Notes under the pieces: generated by a model
Database searches by the model: none
Seen by the model: the letters and a program-made list of their open reading frames with translations, nothing else
Told to the model about the DNA's origin: nothing
Translations under genes and position numbers: made by a program
Part shown: positions 57,412 through 64,000 of the stretch, in pieces
Layout: each line of letters starts with the position of its first letter
How positions within the stretch are numbered: position 1 is the first letter of the stretch
Assembly: GCA_024734495.1 (NCBI GenBank)
Contig: JALMQS010000061.1
Span: 9,404,286-9,468,285 of the forward strand
Direction of reading: 5' to 3'
Origin: Forficula auricularia
Lineage: Eukaryota; Arthropoda; Insecta; Dermaptera; Forficulidae
DNA length: 64,000 nucleotides

Positions 57412-57640
57412 CAGAACCCCCAAAGGACAGGGCTCATAGGATGAGTAACGGCAACGACAAACCGTTTCTTATGGCAAACTAACCGTAATTAAATATATTT
57501 CATGTGTTTAATCAAGAATTATGTTCTTTTTTAATTTCTTGAAGTACCTATTTGTTTTAATAAAAAAAAAAATTCCCACTAAATATTTTGCTAGGTGGAT
57601 TGACCCCCCCCCCCATGAAAGTTTTCTGGCTACGCCACTG
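57412..57640. mobile_element. hAT-derived insertion, 229 bp, perfect 8-bp duplication
   Basis: The right end reads, on the minus strand, cagtggcgtagccagaaaac, a classic hAT terminus; the left end keeps only CAG (cagaaccccc). Both sides are flanked by attagtaa (57404-57411 and 57641-57648), an exact 8-bp duplication. A C13 run lies near 57605-57614. Non-coding. Confidence 0.8.
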
Positions 57641-57649
57641 ATTAGTAAT

Positions 57650-58640
57650 ATTAATGGTTTTTCAAAACTTCAGTGAGAGATTCATTTAATTTGGTAATAT
57701 TTAAAGATATAGATAGCTATGTTGTCACAATATTAAAAATAAATAATAATTTATTTTCTTTATTCTTATTTATTTACAATTAATATACAGATTTATTGAC
57801 CACTAGTTGATTATATTTGGTTCTAATAGTACCAATATAATCAAGCAGTTTAGTAACTTGTAAATAAATAAAACATTTAAAATAAACATGACATTCATAT
57901 ATTCATTAATGTTCTTCGAAAAACTAAACTATAATAGTTTTGGATTAATTTCTCTTAAAAAAAATGTACTGTCTAAAAAGAGAGGAACTTTCCTTAGCTA
58001 CAGTTATGTAAAAAAAATATAATGAATTTTATTTAAAAAATTAGCATTTTATAATGGAAGTTATTCCCTTTTGGAGACCATCTTTTTTAAATCAACAAAA
58101 AAATGTATACTAAACAGAGGACACATTACTATTGTTGGAAATAATAAGAATTATGTTTTACACGATTACTATAGTTTTTCATATTGAAATAAGTATTTTT
58201 AACCCTTTATTACTCATGTATGATATATGATACGCCGTTTAGTGTTTTAATTTCAGGTAATTTTTACTAATAAGATAATATTCTATTGAGCTGTGACAAA
58301 GTATTAATATTTATTACATTTGACTTTAATTATAACATTATACTAATTTTAATGGATTATATACTTTTTCTATAATTGACGTTTCTTTAGAAGGCGGCTT
58401 CTTCCGTCCTTCAAATTGAGACAGAGGTAACTTTGACTCTAGTAAACATTTATTTATTTTTGCTATTTTTATTAAAAGGAGATTTATTATTTTCTTATAT
58501 ATATATGCCTTAAAGTTGACTTATAAAAAAAAATTCTGAAATATTTTATATCGTATTAGATGATAGAATCGTCCAAAATACAGTCTACAATGGAAGGTGG
58601 TCCCTTGTTAGAGACCACATTAATAATTAATATCTAGGGA
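57650..58640. repeat. Dispersed Helitron-associated debris
   Basis: cattttataatggaagttat then tcccttttggagaccatc (58043-58083) and gatagaatcgtccaaaatac with aatggaaggtggtcccttgt (58561-58605) are copies of the block also at 21095, 28540 and 28985. No gene. Confidence 0.5.
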
Positions 58641-58644
58641 AAAT

Positions 58645-58798
58645 ATCATGAATAAAGAAATTATTAATGGAAGCCCTCAGGGAGGCCTTTTGTTCTCTGA
58701 AATTGTTTTGGAAAAAAAGAGTGTTTTTAGATATTTCGAAAATACTACAAAATGCTTTGCTAATTGGATGAAGGCAGCCCGGAAATAAACAAGAGACT
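58645..58798 (+). pseudogene. Possible reverse transcriptase motif
   Basis: The frame reads EIINGSPQGGLLFSEIV followed by VFRYFENTTKCFANWMKAAR. GSPQGG(V/L)LSP is RT motif 4 of Jockey/CR1-type LINEs, but nothing else of the domain can be aligned, so it could be chance. Confidence 0.3.
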
Positions 58799-58807
58799 GC
58801 TTCCAAC

Positions 58808-59384
58808 CAGAGCTGGGCATAGTTAATTCGAAAGTTAACTTCGATAATAGTTAAAGCGTTGACTTTTCACAAATTTAACGTAAGTTAAAGTTATCCGTTA
58901 AAAGTTAACCACCTAAAAGCTGTATTGATGTTTAAGCATTACCTATATGTATATTAAAGATAATAGATGAGGCTTGGCTTTGATACAGTGGTACAGAGGT
59001 AAATAAAACAAATAATTTAGTTAAATTAAGTATTTAATAGGAAGAAAACACAGAAACATATGCACCTATTTCAAAAAACAGCAATCAGTTATTGGTCATC
59101 ATTTTGCATTAGGTGCATGTTTCCTTTCATAAACATTAGCATATTAAAATTGTCATCCCACAGCGATGATCATTTCGCCCGTAAAACATCTTTGAACTAA
59201 ACTGACCACACAAAATCACGGCAACAACCAATGTAATAGACTAAAGTTAACGGAAGTTCAATTGAACGGAAGTTAAGAAACCAGTTAACATTTTTTTAGT
59301 TTAACTTCAAAATTAAATCGTTAAGCAATTTGTTAACTTCGTTAATTAACGATTAACGATTTAACGATGTTGTGCCCAGCTCTG
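58808..59384. mobile_element. hAT MITE with AAGTTAAC-rich subterminal regions, 577 bp
   Basis: Ends cagagctgggca...tgcccagctctg (12-bp inverted apart from one flank base) with duplication cttccaac (58800-58807) and cttccgac (59385-59392), 7 of 8. Both subterminal regions are crowded with (a)agttaac and related gttaa motifs in both orientations, which are candidate transposase-binding sites. Non-coding. Confidence 0.92.
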
Positions 59385-59394
59385 CTTCCGACAA

Positions 59395-59879
59395 ATAATA
59401 TTTATTGGAAATATCGTTCCCTTATAATATTCTTTTGAAACGGATGTTTCAGAGGATTTTCCCTACTTCCTTAGAGTTCAAAAGGGTCGATGTATGAAGC
59501 ACATATAGTACTCTTCCTTCTTGTCTCCTCTCTCAGTATTAGTTGGTATGTAGAGAATACTTTAAGACTTCCTATTATCATTGGAACAGAAGGAAAAATA
59601 TTTCCAATAAATACATTTGTTAAAAGAAGTCTCTTGATTATTTCCGGTCTTACTTCATCCAATCCTGAGATATTAATATATCAGGCCGTCTTAAAAAAAA
59701 AGAAGTCCATTTTAAATTTTAGATCTTGGGAGATATCTAGCTTTGCATTATATGAAAGCCTCACATGCCAAATCGATTAACTCCACTTTCTGAATTTTAT
59801 TAAATTTTAATGTCAAAGCACTTAAGTGACTCCTAACTGTATATGTTCAAAAGAAATTTCACTAAATAAAAAAAAAAAA

Positions 59880-59910
<31 letters not shown>

Positions 59911-60170
59911 AGATTCCAACTTCCATGGCCACCGTCCTGATGTCTTAAGCAAGCGTGACAGTTCAGTGCTTTTTCCCCATCCCAAAAGTGCCGATCGTGC
60001 CTAAAGAAGTTTTCACTTCAAAAACTTCTAACCTAAAAGAAATACTTTCACTTTCTAGGGAAAGTAAAATCTCTACAATAAGATTTTTTGGTATTAATAA
60101 AATTATTTTGTATTCTCATATTAACAATACATTGATAAAAGTCCATCTTTGATAAAGCTAATATTAATTC
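59395..60170. other. No supported gene
   Basis: A 96-codon ORF at 59490-59780 has a hydrophobic N-terminus (IVLFLLVSSLSISWYV) that could pass as a signal or membrane segment, but nothing else supports it and the opposite strand is open as well. Confidence 0.4.
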
Positions 60171-60174
60171 GAAT

Positions 60175-60545
60175 GTGTATATTAAAAGGAAGAAGACGAA
60201 AGGGAAAGGAAATGTGGCGGGGCTCAAGGTTCAAGGTGATGTCAAGTTCCGTAACAAGTATCGGAAATGCAAAGGAAGGGGCGCGGCGCGAGCATCCACG
60301 GTAGAGAAGCACGTGCTGTCCGAGAGGAATGTGCATGAAGTAGCGGTAGAGGTAGCGGGGCGATACTGTAGCGGTAGCGGTAGCTGTAGAAGTAGCGGCG
60401 CAGTACTAACGGCAGGGGCGCAGGCCACGGGGGTCGATTCGACAGAGAGCTCGAGAGTTGTCCCCGTTCGTTGCCCGACGCGATCAATACTACCAAGTAA
60501 GCTGCGCCCGGCAAGCCGACTAAATCGGCTTCATCGCACGTTCTA
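60175..60545 (+). promoter_or_regulatory. CpG-rich, GC-rich block; candidate promoter or first exon
   Basis: The only long CpG-rich, non-palindromic stretch of the window: aaggggcgcggcgcgagcat, repeats of gtagcg (60343-60410), gggcgcaggccacgggggtc, ttgcccgacgcgatc. It ends with ccaagtaagc (60493-60502), a fair 5' splice-donor match (AAG/GTAAG type), and is followed by a long pyrimidine-rich run (60545-60660). The plus strand is open for 169 codons (60175-60684): basic at first, Ser/Gly/Ala-rich in the middle, then Leu/Ser/Phe-rich where the pyrimidine run is read. No known domain, and the tail composition argues against translation through it. It might be a 5' UTR exon or a transposon piece; undecided. 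Confidence 0.3.
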
Positions 60546-60631
60546 TATTTGTTTTCTATCTCTCTCTATCCCTCTCATTTTCCTCTCGCTCTATCTCTTT
60601 CTATCCCACGTTCTCTCACCTCTCCCTTATC

Positions 60632-60848
60632 TCTTTTCTTTATCTTTCTCATCTTCCCCGCTTTGCGAATTTTTTAATTTTTAAAAGCATTAAAAAATTA
60701 AAAAAATAACATCATAGCGACGGATACTTTGCGTATATATATATATTTCTTTCTCTATTCGAGGGATGAGTAGATTTTATAAAGTTGTATTTATAGTAGG
60801 TATATTAAACTCTCGTTTTAAAAAATAAATAAAAGCGATAATGTAAAG
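60632..60848. repeat. Locally duplicated segment, copy 1
   Basis: ctcttttctttatctttctc, atcttcccc, tttttaaaagcattaaaaaa, ttctctattcgaggg(atgag), ttttataaagttgta, aaaataaataaaa are repeated in order at 61453-61660. Downstream, atttcatcaaacttatagtc recurs at 61384-61403 and 61891-61910. So about 330 bp (without insertions) is tandemly duplicated. Confidence 0.85.
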
Positions 60849-61335
60849 CAGTGATTCTCAAAGTGGGGGGCCCGAATCCCCAAGGGGATCTCGAAAAATA
60901 TTTATAGGATCTCAGAAAAATTGATGACACTTGAAACAATGCAGCGCTCGCGTCTTAGCAACAGAGAAATCGCTATGAGACCTGAACTGACCGATATTAA
61001 ACCCAGGTTTAATTTAGTGAACAGGTTCACTCATCATATTAAATTAAATTTAAAATATGTTTAATAAACTTAGTTAGTTACAGTCAAAACATATACATAG
61101 AATATTTTTTCCAAGATGTACCAATGATAAGTTATTAATTTTTATTGATATTAAAAATAAATAAAAATTATGAGTGTTTCAATGGAATTAAACAAAAGAA
61201 ATTAACTCCCTCTGAATTTAAATTAAACCTCCCACTCCGCGATGTTTTTCTACACATATTACCCATTCTTAGGGGGGTCCTTAAAACTTTTTAATTACAA
61301 AAGGGGTAGCGGACCAAAAAGTTTGAGAAACACCA
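60849..61335. mobile_element. hAT element in duplication copy 1, 487 bp
   Basis: Left cagtgattctcaaagtgggg; right aaaaagtttgagaaacacca, giving imperfect inverted ends of the CAGTG(T/A)TTCTCAAA hAT type. Flanks atgtaaag (60841-60848) and attttaag (61336-61343) agree at 6 of 8. Non-coding. Absent from copy 2 of the duplication. Confidence 0.85.
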
Positions 61336-61452
61336 ATTTTAAGGATACTTCTGGACGTAACATTTAACTATTTTTTTTTTTAATTTCATCAAACTTATAG
61401 TCAATAGCTTGAAGTTTGATTGAAATCTCTCATATACAAAATATATATGGTA

Positions 61453-61660
61453 ACTCTTTTCTTTATCTTTCTCATCTTCCCCCACCTTGCGAGTTTTTTT
61501 TTTTAATTTTTAAAAGCATTAAAAAAAATAACATCAGAGGGATACTTTGTAAAAAAAAATTATATTTCCTTTTCTATTCGAGGGGGTGAGTAGGTTTTAT
61601 AAATTTGTAGCTATATATAGTCTATGAAACTCTCATTTTAAAAAATAAATAAAAATGATA
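61453..61660. repeat. Locally duplicated segment, copy 2
   Basis: Partner of 60632-60848; see that entry. Its right side carries a different transposon (61664-61845). Confidence 0.85.
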
Positions 61661-61663
61661 GTT

Positions 61664-61845
61664 AAGGCTGTGGCCTCAGTGGAGAGCGTTCGGCGGGTCT
61701 GGGCAGGTGGCGGTGAGCGTTTGTTTGCTGGCCTAACTAAAACGCCAAGCATCCACTGAGGACAGTTTAATAAAAGCGCGTGTGTTTGTTTATTTTTCCA
61801 CGCACCGCCCCACCGAGCGCTCTCCACTGAGTCCGGGCTCTTAGA
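61664..61845. mobile_element. GC-rich MITE in duplication copy 2, about 180 bp
   Basis: ctcagtggagagcgttcggc at 61675-61694 is mirrored by the rc of cgagcgctctccactgag (61816-61833), with outer parts ggctgtggcc and ggactgcc-like gtccgggctc. ggcaggtggcggtg mirrors caccgccccacc. Flanks ttaag and ttaga suggest a short duplication. The 64-codon minus-strand ORF is incidental. Confidence 0.75.
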
Positions 61846-61914
61846 GATACTCCAGGCTTACAATGGTTAAAAAATTTTTTTTTTTAAATTTCATCAAACT
61901 TATAGTCACTGACG

Positions 61915-62815
61915 AGAAGTTTGAAGAATATAATCTCAATAATTACTAATAGATTTTATAAATGATTTAATTTATTCTTCCGACAAAAACACACATCTTT
62001 AAGATCTCAATATTAAATACTGCCTGCAATTAGTTCATAGCATAGAATAAATAATTTTTTGGAAAATAACCAATAAAATGCACAGTGATTTGATCGTATT
62101 GAAAGCTTTTGAAATGTGCATTTGAGGAAATGCCATTTCACTTATTCCATTTAAGAGAAATTCAAATTCATAGGATTCATTAGTTTAAAATTTTTTGAAA
62201 ATAAATACATGAAATGAGTAGGAAGGTCAAAAATGAAGACCTTTGAACCAACCTCAACCAACATCAGTAAACTCTAGTTGCCATAAAGGTATTCAGTGAA
62301 ACGCGTTTTTACTAGTAAAAACAGGTTTTGACTGCAACATATATATATTGAAAAATGCAAACAATAAATAAAGAATAGGAAAATATATAGCTTTTTATTT
62401 AAGTGACATTTACACAATTTATTTTATAAACAAACGACAAAAAGAAAGAGAGAAAGTTGACTTATTTAATTAAAAAAGTAATAATTTCTAAAGAATCTTT
62501 TAGATACAGAGAGAGACAGAAAAGTAAAAAAAAAATGGATAAAAAAAGAAAAAAGAACAAGTTTCATATATATAAAAATGAAAGTGAAAAAAATATATAC
62601 AATAAATAAATCATCATTTATGTTTATAAATGAAACCTTGATATTTCCACATTTCTCTTTAAAATGAAAAAAGTGATGAAAAATTAAAAAATAACGGATT
62701 TGGTGTTATTTTTATAATTTATTTAATATTACCTTACTTGATTTAAATACAAAAAAATAATGTGCTAACACCACACACGACTTTCTTTTAATTCTCACTC
62801 AATTAAACCATAAAA
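61915..62815. other. AT-rich DNA, nothing recognised
   Basis: Low-complexity A-rich stretches around 62430-62620; no ORF. Confidence 0.5.
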
Positions 62816-62822
62816 AAATATT

Positions 62823-63045
62823 ACAAGGGACATTCGGTACTTAAGAGTTTTTCACACTTTTTCATCAAGATTGTAAAAAAAAAGAAAAAAAACCAAAACT
62901 CAAAGCCTATAAGATAGTCTTGTTCTGTGTTTAGGAACCTATTAGGTTGCATAAGTAATAGGAACGGAAGATTCTTTCTTTTACCATTATTTATTAAAAG
63001 TTTATATGGAGTAGATATTTTATTCATACGAGCCTATAGTTTCAT
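62823..63045. repeat. LINE-associated flank repeat FR, copy 3
   Basis: gggacattcggtacttaaga, ttttcacactttttcatcaa, an A-rich run, caaagcctataagatagtct, ggttgcataagtaatagga, ttattcatacgagcctatag, then the T-rich tail of the next LINE fragment. Confidence 0.8.
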
Positions 63046-63049
63046 TTTT

Positions 63050-63155
63050 TTTCTTTTTTTTATAATGCAATCGAATGCAATAACCATAAAGATGCAGCCC
63101 CTATGGATCTCGAAAGACCCTTGAATTAGTGAAGGGAAGAGGAAATAGAATGAAA
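63050..63155 (-). mobile_element. LINE 3'-UTR fragment
   Basis: taatgcaatcgaatgcaa, aagatgcagcccctatggat, ctcgaaagacccttgaatta: the 3' UTR of the 44-kb LINE family with its poly(A) tail as T-run at 63045-63061. Almost all coding sequence is missing. Confidence 0.8.
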
Positions 63156-63170
63156 CCTTGATATTTGCAC

Positions 63171-63255
63171 CAGTAGCGGTTGGTGACTTTTCAACCAGGG
63201 GATGCTGTTCAAAAAAGTACCCTTTAATTTTTGAAATTTTATTTTAATAAAATTC
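63171..63255 (-). mobile_element. Terminus of the non-autonomous hAT (copies A/B family)
   Basis: cagtagcggttggtgacttt, then tcaaccaggggatgctgttc and aaaaaagtacccttt are the reverse complement of the right end of copy B (12400-12485). The rest of the element is not present. Confidence 0.75.
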
Positions 63256-63259
63256 TGTT

Positions 63260-64000
63260 GGAGCCACGTTGAAATCCACCGCAATCCTGCGCCGCTGTTT
63301 CCATAAGATTAATATGTTGAATGGAAAGAAAGATCGAATCAGAAGGGAAATTCCAGTTTTTCTAATTCAGAAAGGGTAAACCATTTGATGAATGAATTCG
63401 TTCAATTCCTTCCTAATTTAAAAAAAGGATATCTTGGTAAAATGCTTATTTTGCACAAATAACCCTTGAAATTTTTCATGTTATTTTAGAATATACGCTA
63501 TGGAAGTAGGATGTATAGTAATATATATCTATAAGGGAAAAACTGGGAAAACTTTTACTTTAGAAATCAAAGAAACCACTTATAGAATTTTACTTTCATT
63601 CGAGGAATTCTCTAATGTTTGAAAAGTATCTAGGCAAATAATTTTTTTATTTAAATATTGAAGAAAAGATTAACTATCACTTTTATTAATTTCATTGGTA
63701 GAAAACATTTATAAAGCATATTTTTAAAAAGCTATATATCCATTGTTTTAACTTGATAATATATATATATATTATCGAGGTCAAACAATAAGTTTTCTTT
63801 TTCCTTGCTTTTGTTAATTAAAGAATATCTCTTTAAATTCTATTTCTATATCATTTGATTATATTATAGCAAATGAATCAGAGAGAGATCATTATTTTAA
63901 GACGTATGGAATGTTTTTTTCCACCTGATTAGTTAATTTCAATTAATTGTCATGAAGATAATAATTGGATGAAAAAGTGAAAACTTCATCAAGAATCAGG
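63260..64000. other. AT-rich DNA, nothing recognised
   Basis: A short patch gagccacgttgaaatccacc (63261-63280) aside, no feature seen. Confidence 0.5.

Noticed and set aside
60175..60684. 169-codon ORF as a protein gene
   Set aside because: The last third is a pyrimidine-rich tract read as Leu/Ser/Phe, and the middle is a short-period repeat; no domain is visible. More likely a non-coding exon/promoter or repeat.

Overview
This is an AT-rich stretch of eukaryotic nuclear DNA, almost certainly from an arthropod, and I see no convincing host protein-coding gene in it. The evidence for an arthropod is a nuclear copy of mitochondrial cytochrome b that reads cleanly only with the invertebrate mitochondrial code (TGA = Trp, AGA = Ser), together with the mix of mobile elements: non-LTR retrotransposons of RTE and Jockey/CR1-like type, tRNA-derived SINEs, many hAT elements, Helitron-like repeats and Tc1/mariner. 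The sequence alone does not let me name the species. One 100-N assembly gap lies at 22888-22987. Nearly all short ORFs are chance ORFs or fragments of transposon genes; the longest (243 codons) is the C-terminal part of a retrotransposon reverse transcriptase.

Layout. 0-6 kb: a foldback hairpin, a triplicated Helitron-like head, a palindromic MITE, and a non-autonomous hAT that carries an insertion holding a tRNA-like sequence framed by 17-bp inverted repeats. 6-15 kb: a SINE, LINE fragments, a MITE and two more hATs with readable 8-bp target duplications. 15-21 kb: a 1.7-kb hAT with recognisable transposase remains, three Helitron-like copies (two in inverted orientation) and a Tc1-like relic. 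23-26 kb: two degenerate tandem arrays, one abutting the gap and one interrupted by a LINE fragment with a target duplication. 29-36 kb: an RTE-type LINE, a TTAA-flanked MITE, a young hAT MITE and pieces of another LINE. 39-48 kb: a decayed reverse transcriptase, three SINE pieces, the best LINE ORF, the cytochrome b NUMT, and a TTAA MITE whose removal rebuilds the LINE it entered. 48-56 kb: three large inverted repeats (one with a 1-base spacer) and a second TTAA MITE family. 56-64 kb: more LINE/flank composites, three hATs, a CpG- and GC-rich block that may be a promoter/first exon, and a duplicated segment with a different transposon in each copy.

The elements work as a layered record of insertion rather than as a pathway. 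Nesting gives relative ages: NUMT at a LINE tail, MITE in LINE, inverted-repeat tRNA-like unit in an insertion in a hAT, foldback in a hAT. The most noteworthy items are the NUMT, the two TTAA MITE families with related termini, the inverted-repeat-framed tRNA-like unit, the near-spacerless 0.5-kb palindrome and the recurrent LINE-plus-flank composite. No CRISPR array, operon or bacterial-type regulatory feature was seen. All family names come from recognising motifs by eye, without database searches.
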